Source: Deltaproteobacteria bacterium (GTDB lineage: Bacteria > Myxococcota_A > UBA796 > CAJQPC01). From it: 64,000 bases of DNA. The stretch spans positions 162,849 to 226,848 of the forward strand of contig JADKFE010000002.1 in the NCBI GenBank assembly GCA_016717595.1, read 5' to 3'. Below are positions 1 to 8,305 of this stretch, in pieces. The position numbers were made by a program, and so were the translations under genes. Numbering within the stretch: the first letter of the stretch is position 1; each line of letters opens with the position of its first letter. Under the pieces are notes generated by a model. The model worked only from the letters and a program-made list of their open reading frames with translations. It was not told where the DNA came from and did not search any database.

Positions 1-54
1 TTTCTCGGTTCAAGATTTATTGCTTCTCAATTCACGATCCGTTAGGCTAACCCA

Positions 55-501
55 ATGCCAATCTCCAACGCCGATCTACAAGAGGCCCTCGATACCCTGG
101 GCGCCCTGCTCCTCGACCGTGGCGGGGTCGCGGCGGGGGGGGACCGCCAAGAAGAAGGCCGACACGTCGCCGCGTCGGCGGGGAGTCTGGGCGCCCGCCC
201 CCCCGGGGGGGGGCGTCGCCGGGGCCGCGCACGGCTAAACGCTGGCCCGACTCAGCGTGCCGGGCGGCCGGGGACGGCTTCGCGACCGGACCACGACAAA
301 GCTACGGCGGGCTCACGCTGCCGCCCACGCGAACGCGCGGAGCTCTGCGCGAGACAAGGAAAAGCGCCCGCGCGGCCGGGCCCCCGGGCCACCCGGGGGG
401 ACGGGGGGGGGGGGGGCGGGGCGCCCGACCGCCGGGCGTGGGGCGGCATGGTGGACGAGGTCATCGAGGCCGTCGCCGCGAAGGAGCCCCGCCGTGGATA
501 G
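55..501 (+). pseudogene. Degenerate G-rich gene remnant, possibly nucleotidyltransferase-type
   Basis: The frame opens at an ATG after an AT-richer leader (1-54) with a protein-like start (MPISNADLQEALDTLGALLL) and ends with a protein-like tail (VDEVIEAVAAKEPRRG). The middle is Gly/Arg/Ala/Pro-rich low-complexity sequence containing several long G runs, among them 14 consecutive G at 403-416, and no frame there looks like a folded protein. The stop overlaps the GTG start of the next gene by 8 bases, as in a coupled pair. From memory, similar N-termini occur in small nucleotidyltransferase-like proteins encoded before winged-helix partners, but no catalytic motif is visible. A broken gene or a badly resolved G-rich assembly stretch would both explain it. 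Confidence 0.3.
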
Positions 502-1417
502 CGCCTCCCCGATCAGCCGCGCCACGACGGACCTGCTGTGGAGCCTCTGGACGGAGCTGGGGGTCAACGGTGTGGTCCGCAAACACGCCCAGGTCATCAT
601 CGACCCCGAGGCGCTCCTGCTGTTCTCGCCGCTGCTCGTGGCCTCTGACCCGCGCCTGCTGGAGCTGATCTACTCCTGGAGTGTGAAACACCACGGGCTC
701 ATCGCGCCGAGCCGGCTCTCGGGACTGCGCAAGACGCTCCCGCCCGAGGTGACCGGGCCCTTCGACTGCTTCGCGGCGACGGTCCGCGCCAACACCCCCG
801 CCCGCTGGACGATCCCCAAAGGCGCGTCGCCTTGGTCTACGGTGCCCGCCCTTCGCCGCGTCTCGATGGACCTCACCCGCCCCGCCTTACGAACGTTGCG
901 ACTGCGGGCGATCCTCGGGGTGAGCGCCCGCGCCGATGTGCTGGGCGCCCTGCTCAGCGAGCCCGGCGAGTGGGTGACCGCCTCCCAGCTCACCCCCCTC
1001 GGCTACTCCAAACGAGCCATCGCGTTGATCCTCCATGATCTCCACGAGGCCCGGCTCATCGACGCCCAGCCCGAGAAGAACCGCATCACCTACCGGCTCG
1101 CCGTCGGCGCTGAGCTGGGCGCCTTGGCCGGGCCCCCAGGCCTCACGAACCCTCGCTGGCTCGACCTCTTCAGCCTCGTCACCCTCGCCCACACGCTCAT
1201 CACGCATCAAGCGCGCCTGCCCACCCTGAGGCGTGTGGCGGCGCACAAGCTGGTGGAGCAGGCCCGCCCCTTGGCCGCCCGGCTCAACCTGGCGCCGCCG
1301 CCAAAGACGGCCGGCGATCCCGAGGCGTTTGAGGAGGCGCTCCGCTGGTTCATTCACCATCTTGAGGGCTTGGCGAGCGGCAGCTCACCCGCGTTCGCGG
1401 CCCCAACCATACGATGA
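494..1417 (+). CDS. Winged-helix domain protein of unknown function
   Basis: A 307-aa protein. The GTG start is chosen because AAGGAG (481-486) sits 7 bases upstream, and everything upstream in this frame is low complexity. The N-terminal half (about residues 1-130) is an alpha/beta region without a family I can name. Residues about 136-202 (from LRLRAILGVSARADVLGALL to RITYRLA) have the helix-helix-wing pattern of a winged helix, as in ArsR/MarR-like or AbiEi-type proteins. The C-terminus is helical. It was probably translated together with the degraded upstream gene, suggesting the partner of a two-gene module such as a toxin-antitoxin-like nucleotidyltransferase pair, but this is inference. 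Its last bases lie inside the repeat shared with 8152-8305. Confidence 0.6.
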   Translation: MDSASPISRATTDLLWSLWTELGVNGVVRKHAQVIIDPEALLLFSPLLVASDPRLLELIYSWSVKHHGLIAPSRLSGLRKTLPPEVTGPFDCFAATVRANTPARWTIPKGASPWSTVPALRRVSMDLTRPALRTLRLRAILGVSARADVLGALLSEPGEWVTASQLTPLGYSKRAIALILHDLHEARLIDAQPEKNRITYRLAVGAELGALAGPPGLTNPRWLDLFSLVTLAHTLITHQARLPTLRRVAAHKLVEQARPLAARLNLAPPPKTAGDPEAFEEALRWFIHHLEGLASGSSPAFAAPTIR

Positions 1418-1540
1418 TCCCCCCGACCCTCCCGTCCGGGTGCAGCCAAGATGACGACGCCCCCGCCCGCTCGCCCTTGGCTCCGAGAGCTGCCGGTCGC
1501 CTTGGGCGTGATCGGCCTGTGGTGGCTGGACCGAGCATTG
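1398..1540. repeat. Direct repeat copy 1 of a gene-start segment
   Basis: This segment is nearly identical to 8152-8305. About 110 bases, from the shared CGATGATCC to CGCCTTGGGC, differ at only about three positions; similarity then decays with a short indel up to GGCCTGTGGTGG. In both places it carries the leader and first codons of the same membrane-protein gene. The two copies bracket the minus-strand block 1828-8040. Confidence 0.9.
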
Positions 1541-1561
1541 AGTCAACAGCGCCCGGGATGA
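1451..1561 (+). pseudogene. Truncated 5' end of the tandem membrane-protein family
   Basis: The 36-codon frame starts MTTPPPARPWLRELPVALG, identical to the start of the gene at 8205, reads through the first residues of transmembrane segment 1 and then runs into unrelated sequence and a TGA. It is the remnant of a third copy of the 8205/9804 family, left with only its leader and first membrane residues. It may still be transcribed because the whole upstream leader is duplicated, but a functional product is unlikely. Confidence 0.75.
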
Positions 1562-1827
1562 CCAGTGGGCGATGCTCCGCGAGACCAGCAGGAGCTGGGC
1601 GGTCGAGCCGCAGACCTCGGTCTTACGGACCTCTGAACGCTCAACCGCTCCTGCGGCCCGCGGGCAGACGGCGCCATCGAAGACGAGCGTAGGCCTACAG
1701 CGGTGCCCGTCGTCGCGGGCGCTCAGCGGCAGCCCCCTGACGGTGGGGAGCGCGGAGGCCGCCGCGCTGGTCAGGCAGACGTTGGCGCTCCATGGCCGCG
1801 CCCTGGGCTGGGCTCACACGGCGGAGG
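1562..1827. other. Intergenic stretch without a convincing gene
   Basis: The interval between the truncated gene start and the stop of the JIP23-like gene has open frames on both strands, but none combines a start, a ribosome site and a protein-like composition. It probably contains the junction created when the downstream block arrived or the family member was truncated. I see no terminal inverted repeats or transposase remains. Confidence 0.5.
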
Positions 1828-2496
1828 CTATTTTGTCCGCTCGACGATCACCTCTAGGTTGGGGGAGCTCCCGCCGGCTAGGCTGCAGGTCGTGTCATAG
1901 GCATAGCTGCTCCAGGTCTTCCTCAAATACCCTGAGTCGTTGATCCTGTCTTGGTAGGTGTCCCAGCTGACGACGCTGTACTCGCTGTCGTTGTCTTCTA
2001 CCCGGCACCAGGTGGAGTTCGACCCAGTGAGAACAGAGTAGGGCACCGAAAAACCGGCCACAACATAGTCAATTCGGCTCGTGCGACCGCCGATGTTGTA
2101 GACCAAGGCGCCGTTGACACCGACCATCTGTCCAGCCGGATGAACGTAGAGGACCGTTCCCCACTGTCCGTTCTTGATCCTATCCGGCGCCCGATACCGA
2201 TCCGTATCTCCGGTCCACATTTTCTGCCCGTGGTACACTAGGTCCTCGCCGGTGGCGTTGTAGACGGTGACCAGAACGCTGATGCCGTTGCCGTATTGGC
2301 TCTTGTAGTCCTCGACCTGCTTCCGGGCCTCCTCGCGGTGGTCGTCAATGTGCGCCATCGCGACGTCGCTCAGCTCCCAACGCTCGATGGTGGATTTGTC
2401 CCGGCCCGCGAACTCTGGGGCAGAGGTGGTGATGGCTTTGCCGACAACGCCCGCGTCGGCGTCGGTGACGGTCAAGGCGAACAGAAGAGACAGCAT
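1828..2496 (-). CDS. Exported protein resembling plant 23-kDa jasmonate-induced protein (JIP23)
   Basis: A 222-aa protein whose ATG is preceded by GGAG at 6 bases. Residues 1-15 form a short signal peptide, so the product should be exported. The mature part matches my recollection of barley JIP23 along its length: GVVGKAI near the N-terminus, YGNGI (68-72), YNATG (79-83), W(T/H)G, NGQWG (109-113), VHPAG (118-122), GALVY (129-133) and VPY (151-153). The molecular function of JIP23 proteins is not established, so none is assigned. Two added Cys in the C-terminal half could form a disulfide after export. The gene lies 154 bases downstream of a transmembrane Ser/Thr kinase on the same strand, which makes co-regulation possible. 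The family call rests on memory of the motif series. Confidence 0.65.
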   Translation of the reverse strand: MLSLLFALTVTDADAGVVGKAITTSAPEFAGRDKSTIERWELSDVAMAHIDDHREEARKQVEDYKSQYGNGISVLVTVYNATGEDLVYHGQKMWTGDTDRYRAPDRIKNGQWGTVLYVHPAGQMVGVNGALVYNIGGRTSRIDYVVAGFSVPYSVLTGSNSTWCRVEDNDSEYSVVSWDTYQDRINDSGYLRKTWSSYAYDTTCSLAGGSSPNLEVIVERTK

Positions 2497-2650
2497 TTTG
2501 TGCTCCGGCGTTTGTGTGATTTGTGTCGCACCCTCGCGGTGTCGAACCGCAAGACCACCATAGCGCCGCGTCTGTCGTTCGCCCCTTACGGCACCTTACA
2601 GCCCTACCGACTCGATCTCCGCGGTCCCTGGCGGCCCCGCGTCATCGCGC

Positions 2651-5600
2651 TCAATCCCAAGGGTGCGCCACCGGCAGGGGCAGACCCGCCTGTCTCCACT
2701 CGGCGGACGCCGCGAACCGATCCGGGGCCACCACCGGCGTAGGGCTCCGGTCGACGGCCACCTGGGCCTGGCGTTTGGCCTCCTCCAGCTCGCCCGCGGC
2801 GGCCGCGGCGAGGGCGAGCTCAAAGTGCACGGTGAAGGCGGAGTGCCAGAGCTCGTGGGTGCGCGGGAGCTGGAGCGCGTCGAGCGCCTGCAGCCACTGG
2901 GCCGCCGCCAGCCGCCCACGCGAAGGATCGGGGCCCCGCAGCAGCGCGCCCACCCGCCGGGCCATCAGCCACCAGACACGATCCTCGGGGTCCATGGGCA
3001 AGACCACGTCCTCAAGCTCGGCGCGCAGGGCGTCATCGACGTCGGGGATCGGGCGGTTGCCGATGATCGGCCGGTAATAGACACGCTCAAAGAGCCGCGG
3101 CCAGCGCGCCCCGCTGGCGGCGCGGATCAACGGCGCCAAGCTCGCCCGAGCCGCGCGCAGCAGGTAGGGCAGGCGTCTCATAAGCCGCTCGTGGTCTTGA
3201 TCTAAGGCCTTTGAGAAGGTCTGCATGGCCTCCACAGGTCTTCTCAACGCCGCCTGGGCCACGGCGCGCTCGGTGAGGGCCGTCGGGGGCAACAAGGCCA
3301 GGGCCGCGGCGGGATCTTGGTGAAGGAGCGCGAGGTTGGCGCGCTGCCGCGGATCGAGCGCCGTGTCGGTCGGCGCCACCCCCCACACCTCCAGGCGGTC
3401 GAGGCGAAGGCGGATCAGCTCTCCGATGGCGCCGTGGTCCTCAAGCTGCAGCGTCAGATCGGTGGGGGCCTCGGCCTTCAGCGGCACGGTCACCGACTGG
3501 TGGTGATCGGGCATGGCCACGGTGCATCGCCAGGTCTGGTCTTCAGGGGTCCAGGTCAGGCGCAGGCGCAGCGCGACGGGCTCCAGCGGAGACGAGCCTC
3601 CCGGAGGCAACGTCCGCTTGCCATGGTTGTGCAGCCAAGGCCAGGGCCTACACTCCAAGAGCGGGAAATGCGCGCGCTCGGCGCCATAGAGCTCGTACTT
3701 GAAGCCGACCGTCTGCTCTGGGCCTTGGGCCAGGCCCACCCGAACGGCCGCGCGCCACTCTTGCTGATCGACCCGCGCGTCGAAGATCAAGGCCACCGGG
3801 CCGCCGAGCGCGCGCAGCGGCGCCTGCAGCACCGGGCTTCCGCCGCCGTAGAGGTTCAGCCAGGTCTCGCCGCCTCGCTGCTCGATGGCCAGGGGCTCCT
3901 CCACCTGCCAAGGGGCGTCGATGGGCCGGGTGGGGTCGAAGACGAGGCTCGTCGTGCGGGCGCGCTGCCAAGCGGCGAGCTGCGCCGCGAGGGCGCCGGT
4001 GGGGCCCTGGCCCTCGGCCTGACGCCAGCGCTCAGCGACCCCCAAGGCCGCGTCGGGGTCTGCGCCCGAGAGGTGCAGCCTCACCGCCGACTCCCAATGT
4101 GCCCGGGCCGACGCTCCCTCGGAAGACCGCGCGGCGACCTCGGCGGCCTTGGCGGCGGGTCCGTATTGTTGAAGGCCCTCCCAGAGCCCCGAGGCGGCGG
4201 CGGCGGTGTCGGCGTCTCGGGCGAGGCTCGCGGCGCGCTGCAGGAGCCGCGCGGCGCTGGGGGCCTGGCTCACGGAGACCAGCAAGGAGGCGTCTCGCCA
4301 GACCTGGGCCAGAGGCCCGTCCAGGGCGCCCTCGGGGGCCTCCAAGGGGGCGGACGGCGCGGGGGGCTGGGCCGCAGGATAGGCCTGGGTTCCTCGCCCC
4401 CAGATCCAGTACTCTGGCCTCTCAAAGCCCATGAGGCGCTCAACGATGACCTCCGCCGCGGCGTCCTCGTCGAGCTGGCCCACGCCGACCACCTCGGCGC
4501 CCTGGATCACCATCGACGAGAAGCCCGGCGTCTCCCCCGAACGAGACACGGCCGTGGCCCCCGGATCGCCCACCTCCCCCTGCGGCACCCCCGCCAGGAG
4601 CTCCTCGCGGCCGTCGCCGTCTAGATCGGCGCGGAAGAGGGAGCGTGGGTTTCCGGGGAGCGGCAGCACAAACAGCTCGTCGAGCTTGTCTCCGACGAGG
4701 CGTCGAACCACCACCGCGGGGGCAGGGCCCTGGGGGTGATCATCGCCGAATTTGTAGGCGTTGGGGTAGATCGTGTGCTCACCAGCGATGATGAGGCGCC
4801 CAGCGCGCCAGGGGTCGGCCAGGGTCAACAGACAGCAGGGCGCCCCGCGCTGCGCGCGGTCCCTCAGGCGAAAGCCGCCGTCTGAGGCGCTGTAGACGCG
4901 CAGGTCGTAGCCTCGCCACTCCGCGAGGCCCACGATGAGCTCATCGCGCCCGTCCGCGTCGAGGTCGCCGAGGTCCGCCATGACCTCGGCGTTGGTGCGG
5001 ATCACCTCGGGCAGTATCGGCTCGCAGCGGGACTCATCCGGGCTGAACCGGCACACCACCCGCGCCAGGGCCCGGTAACGCTCTTGTGCGCCGTCGCCGT
5101 CTACATCTCCGGCGACCGACCGCGCGCCCAGGTCCAGCTTGAGCGCCCCGTCCTGGAGTCTGAACTCGCTGAGGCGCAGCGCCGCCACCTCAGCGGGGCC
5201 CAGGGCGCGCACCGTGGGGGTGAGCTGGTAGACCTGCAGGCGGCCGCCGACCGTGACGATCGCCACTGGCGAGCCGCCGCCTTCGGGCGTGATGAAACGG
5301 GCGGCGCCTTGGGGCAGCTCCAGCCGCTCGGCGGCGCCGAGGCCCGGCGGCGTCCATCGTGGATCCATGACCCGGTCGGCGATGGGGAGCCCCATGGCCT
5401 TCGCCCGCTCCCAAGCGCTCACGGCGTGGCGACGATCCCCAGAGTTGAGGGCGTACTCCAGCTCTAAGGTGACGCGCTGCTCCTCCGAGACCGTCCCCGC
5501 GGGCAGCGCGGCCAAGGCGTCGAGCAGCGTCCGAAGGTCCGCGTGTTTGAAGCGGTCCTTGGCCTCCTGGGCCAACCGCAGCAGGGCTTGACCACGAACG

Positions 5601-7126
5601 GCCGTGTCGGGGGCCTCGGTCAGCGCGCGGGCCCAGGCGTCCACATGCTCCGTGGAGCCCTCCCCGAACTCCCCGACGGGGTGGGGCTCTTGGGCCAGGT
5701 CGTCCCCGCGGCGCAGCCAGGCCTGGGCCACCGCCGTGGTGCCCCGGTAGGCGTCCGACCTCAGCAGCTCGTCCAGGAGCGCCTCCCCTTCGGGGGTGCC
5801 CAGGCTGGACTGAAGGCCCTCCCAGGCCCGCGCCGCGCTGGCCTCACGCTGGCGTCGCGCCAAGGCCTGCTTCGCCGGCGCCCAAGACAGCGCCACGCCC
5901 ACCGTCGCCACGACCAGCAGGCCCAAGGCCAGCCGGGTGGCGTGTCGGCGCGCCCAGCGGCGACCACGCTCCAGAGCCGTCTCCGGGCGCGCGTGGACGG
6001 GCTCTCCAGCCAAAAACAGGCGCAGATCTTCGGCCAGCGCCGCCGCGGTCGGGTACCGCCGCGCCACCTCTGGGTCCATGGCCTTGCTGACGATGGCGTC
6101 TAGGGCCGGGGGCACCTCGGGCCGCAGCCTGCGCAGCGGCGCGCGTCTGCCCGACGCGGCGGCGCTCAGGCGCTCGTTCAAGCTCAGCCCGTCGACGGGC
6201 GGCCGCCCGGTGATGGCCGCGTACAGCAGCGCGCCGAGGCCGTACACATCGGCCCGGATCCAGTCGATCTTGGCCTCGGTCCGGGCCACCTCGGGCGGCA
6301 TGTAGGAGGGTGTGCCCAAGATCTGGGCCGTGGCGGTGAGCTGCCGCGCGTCTGTGAGCGATCGCGCCAGCCCAAAGTCGGCGATGCGTGGGTGGCCGTC
6401 TCCGTCCAGCAGCACGTTCCCGGGCTTGAGGTCGCGGTGCGCCACCCCCGCGGCGTGGGCGTGGGCCACCGCGGCGGCCACCGCGGCGCCGATACGCGCC
6501 GCCTCCTCCAAGGGCAGCGGCCCCCCCGAGCCGATGACCTCCTCCAGCGAGGGGCCAAAGACCCGCTCCATCGCGAACCAGGGCTGCTCCTCGACCTCAC
6601 CCATGTCGAAGATCCGCACGATGTGGACGTGGTGCAGCCCCCCCGCCGCGCGGGCCTCCGCGACAAAACGTCGCCGGGCCTCGGCGGAGGCAAATCCTCC
6701 CGCCAACAAGACCTTCAGGGCCACGTCGCGCTGCAGCTCGGTGTCCCAGGCGGCGTAGACCACCCCCACGCCGCCGCGGCCCAGCTCCCCGCGCAGCTCG
6801 TAACGACCGACGCGCCGCGGCCCCGTCGGGACCAGGTCAGGCCGCGCGGGATCCAGGGTGCCCGCGGTCGCCGTCCCCTCGGCCTGGTGGGGGTCTGAGG
6901 CGCCCGGCGTGGCCCCTGAGTTTGTGCGGCGTCTCTCGGGATACAGCCACTGGACCGGCGCCAGGGTGTCTCCGCTCAAGAGACCGTGGCACATCCCGCA
7001 GCGGAGCTGTCGGTCTGTCGCGAGGGCACGCGCACGAATGGAGGCCTGACAGGTCGGGCAGACGAGCGAGCGCATTCCCCCGGAGTTCACCTCGGCTCGC
7101 GCCGCCATTCCGTCGAGCTCGCCCAC
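2651..7126 (-). CDS. Transmembrane Ser/Thr protein kinase with zinc ribbon and FG-GAP-like sensor region
   Basis: A 1491-aa protein. The GTG at 7126 is taken as start because GGGAG lies 4 bases upstream and the upstream gene ends 11 bases before. Order: zinc ribbon (Cys 23, 26, 43, 46); PknB-type kinase about 107-375 with glycine loop GRGGVG, Lys138, HRD 230-232, DFG 250-252 and GTPSYMPPE, so it should be active; a transmembrane segment about 397-416; then about 1070 residues outside the membrane. The outer part has a propeller-like region with Asp-rich loops (DVDGDG, DLDADG, DLDGDG) typical of FG-GAP/VCBS repeats, then a lectin/LamG-like beta region and helical TPR-like repeats at the C-terminus. 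It probably senses an envelope signal and phosphorylates cytoplasmic partners; the FHA protein encoded just upstream is the obvious candidate. Confidence 0.85.
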   Translation of the reverse strand: MGELDGMAARAEVNSGGMRSLVCPTCQASIRARALATDRQLRCGMCHGLLSGDTLAPVQWLYPERRRTNSGATPGASDPHQAEGTATAGTLDPARPDLVPTGPRRVGRYELRGELGRGGVGVVYAAWDTELQRDVALKVLLAGGFASAEARRRFVAEARAAGGLHHVHIVRIFDMGEVEEQPWFAMERVFGPSLEEVIGSGGPLPLEEAARIGAAVAAAVAHAHAAGVAHRDLKPGNVLLDGDGHPRIADFGLARSLTDARQLTATAQILGTPSYMPPEVARTEAKIDWIRADVYGLGALLYAAITGRPPVDGLSLNERLSAAASGRRAPLRRLRPEVPPALDAIVSKAMDPEVARRYPTAAALAEDLRLFLAGEPVHARPETALERGRRWARRHATRLALGLLVVATVGVALSWAPAKQALARRQREASAARAWEGLQSSLGTPEGEALLDELLRSDAYRGTTAVAQAWLRRGDDLAQEPHPVGEFGEGSTEHVDAWARALTEAPDTAVRGQALLRLAQEAKDRFKHADLRTLLDALAALPAGTVSEEQRVTLELEYALNSGDRRHAVSAWERAKAMGLPIADRVMDPRWTPPGLGAAERLELPQGAARFITPEGGGSPVAIVTVGGRLQVYQLTPTVRALGPAEVAALRLSEFRLQDGALKLDLGARSVAGDVDGDGAQERYRALARVVCRFSPDESRCEPILPEVIRTNAEVMADLGDLDADGRDELIVGLAEWRGYDLRVYSASDGGFRLRDRAQRGAPCCLLTLADPWRAGRLIIAGEHTIYPNAYKFGDDHPQGPAPAVVVRRLVGDKLDELFVLPLPGNPRSLFRADLDGDGREELLAGVPQGEVGDPGATAVSRSGETPGFSSMVIQGAEVVGVGQLDEDAAAEVIVERLMGFERPEYWIWGRGTQAYPAAQPPAPSAPLEAPEGALDGPLAQVWRDASLLVSVSQAPSAARLLQRAASLARDADTAAAASGLWEGLQQYGPAAKAAEVAARSSEGASARAHWESAVRLHLSGADPDAALGVAERWRQAEGQGPTGALAAQLAAWQRARTTSLVFDPTRPIDAPWQVEEPLAIEQRGGETWLNLYGGGSPVLQAPLRALGGPVALIFDARVDQQEWRAAVRVGLAQGPEQTVGFKYELYGAERAHFPLLECRPWPWLHNHGKRTLPPGGSSPLEPVALRLRLTWTPEDQTWRCTVAMPDHHQSVTVPLKAEAPTDLTLQLEDHGAIGELIRLRLDRLEVWGVAPTDTALDPRQRANLALLHQDPAAALALLPPTALTERAVAQAALRRPVEAMQTFSKALDQDHERLMRRLPYLLRAARASLAPLIRAASGARWPRLFERVYYRPIIGNRPIPDVDDALRAELEDVVLPMDPEDRVWWLMARRVGALLRGPDPSRGRLAAAQWLQALDALQLPRTHELWHSAFTVHFELALAAAAAGELEEAKRQAQVAVDRSPTPVVAPDRFAASAEWRQAGLPLPVAHPWD

Positions 7127-7137
7127 GCCGCTCCCGC

Positions 7138-7506
7138 TCAGAGGGTCTCGACGGACAGCGTCCGGGCGCCAACTCGAAGCTGGTGACGCCCAGGCCGACG
7201 CTCCACGGGCTCAAAACCCTGGGGCACACGGAGCGCCTCAAACTCTTTGCGGATGCGGTGCAGGCTGACGTAGAGCTGGTTGGTGCTCTGCCGAAGCATC
7301 TTGACCAGGTCGGTCATCGTCAGCCAGCCCTGCTCCGCGTCGGGCTCGTCCCGGTCGCCGAGGCGCGCGCGGGCGAGGGTCAGCAGCAGGTAATGATGCG
7401 CCCGCGGCGGCAGCTTGTGCGCGTCTGAGCCCAGGCGCACGGTCACCTCGACGTGCTCTTCGTCCCGGCTGACCCCGAAGTGCAGCGAGAGGTCCACCGC
7501 GGACAC
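7138..7506 (-). CDS. Winged-helix C-terminal half of the interrupted FHA regulator
   Basis: A 122-codon frame from GTG 7506, in the same reading frame as the FHA gene upstream and separated from it only by the TAG at 7567-7569 and 20 further sense codons that read naturally (TWRLSLPQPLPSTLEARRPP). Residues about 30-95 (LPPRAHHYLLLTLARARL ... LYVSLHRIRKEFEAL) look like a DNA-binding winged helix. I recall myxobacterial FHA proteins ending in just such a domain with the phrase VSRDEEHVE, so the two halves were one protein of about 300 residues. Whether this half is still made needs re-initiation at GTG 7506, whose upstream GGAGG is too far (about 15 bases) to be convincing, or read-through. Confidence 0.55.
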   Translation of the reverse strand: MSAVDLSLHFGVSRDEEHVEVTVRLGSDAHKLPPRAHHYLLLTLARARLGDRDEPDAEQGWLTMTDLVKMLRQSTNQLYVSLHRIRKEFEALRVPQGFEPVERRPGRHQLRVGARTLSVETL

Positions 7507-7566
7507 GGGCGGCCGCCGGGCCTCCAGGGTCGAGGGGAGGGGCTGGGGCAGGCTCAGCCGCCAGGT

Positions 7567-8040
7567 CTAGCCTTCTACCCCGAGCGCCTCGCCGTCACGC
7601 ACCGGCCGGTCGTCGGGTCCGATGGAGGCCATCCAGCCCAGCTCAGGGTCAAAATGCACCACGGCGACGGGGTTCTCGATGGAAGGGATCGCCAAGAGGT
7701 CGGCCATCCCCTCCAAGATCGTGCCGTCACGCGCCGCGCAGGGCACCGGCGGGCCGTCGTCGATGACGGTGAGCTGCTCCGCCGGGCCGCCGAGCTGCAG
7801 CACGGAGCCCCGCGAGAGCGGCGCGATCTCCCCCGCGGCGAGCCGACGCCCATCGAGCCATGTGCCGTTGCTGCTGCCCAGCTCACGCACGCTCCAGACC
7901 GCGCCGTCCCACAACAGCGCGATGTGCTGCGCTGACACCGTCGCCGAGCGCAGCGTGGTGTGCATCGCGCGCGACCGCCCGACCAGGTGGTGCGCACCGA
8001 GGAGATAGGTTGATCCTGTGAGATCCTGGATGCGGGCCAT
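7567..8040 (-). CDS. FHA domain protein (N-terminal half of an FHA/winged-helix regulator)
   Basis: A 157-aa frame from ATG 8040 to a TAG. Residues about 15-70 hold a forkhead-associated domain: GRS (22-24), a central SAQH loop, and ELGSSNGTWLDGRRL, the conserved end that contacts phosphothreonine. A second beta region follows. FHA domains bind phosphothreonine peptides, so the natural partner is the Ser/Thr kinase encoded 440 bases downstream on the same strand. The frame continues beyond the stop into a winged-helix region (to 7138), indicating a phospho-dependent transcription regulator interrupted by one amber codon. A -10-like TAGGCT lies only 6 bases before the ATG and no ribosome site is visible, suggesting a leaderless message. 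Confidence 0.8.
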   Translation of the reverse strand: MARIQDLTGSTYLLGAHHLVGRSRAMHTTLRSATVSAQHIALLWDGAVWSVRELGSSNGTWLDGRRLAAGEIAPLSRGSVLQLGGPAEQLTVIDDGPPVPCAARDGTILEGMADLLAIPSIENPVAVVHFDPELGWMASIGPDDRPVRDGEALGVEG

Positions 8041-8046
8041 CGCCAG

Positions 8047-8052
8047 AGCCTA
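8047..8052 (-). promoter_or_regulatory. Putative -10 element for a leaderless FHA transcript
   Basis: TAGGCT on the minus strand ends 6 bases before the ATG at 8040, which would place the transcription start at or next to the start codon. The same arrangement precedes the genes starting at 20303 (TATGCT) and 34734 (TATCCT). No good -35 element is visible. Confidence 0.4.
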
Positions 8053-8151
8053 CCACAGGCAGCGCCGGGGCTCCAGGCATGCAGGCGGGACGCCATCGAG
8101 ACACCCGGCGCTCGACGCGCCAGCGGCCGGCACGCCGACGAACGCTCTGCT

Positions 8152-8305
8152 GCGGCCCAACCGTGCGATGATCCCCCCGACCCTCCCGTCCGGGTGCAGC
8201 CAAGATGACGACGCCCCCGCCCGCTCGCCCCTGGCTCCGAGAGCTGCCGGTCGCCTTGGGCGCGCTCGGCGGCGCGCTCGGCCTGTGGTGGATGGGCCGG
8301 GCCTG
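8152..8305. repeat. Direct repeat copy 2 (intact gene start)
   Basis: This is the counterpart of 1398-1540, in the same orientation, covering the leader and the first roughly 30 codons of the membrane-protein gene that starts at 8205. It is probably the parent copy because the gene continues here. Confidence 0.9.

Noticed and set aside
257..493. Extension of the winged-helix gene upstream of GTG 494
   Set aside because: The extension is Arg/Gly/Pro low complexity through the G runs, whereas AAGGAG at the right distance supports GTG 494.
1572..1943. A plus-strand 123-codon frame across the intergenic region and the end of the JIP23-like gene
   Set aside because: It runs antisense into a recognised gene, has no ribosome site and its composition is not protein-like.
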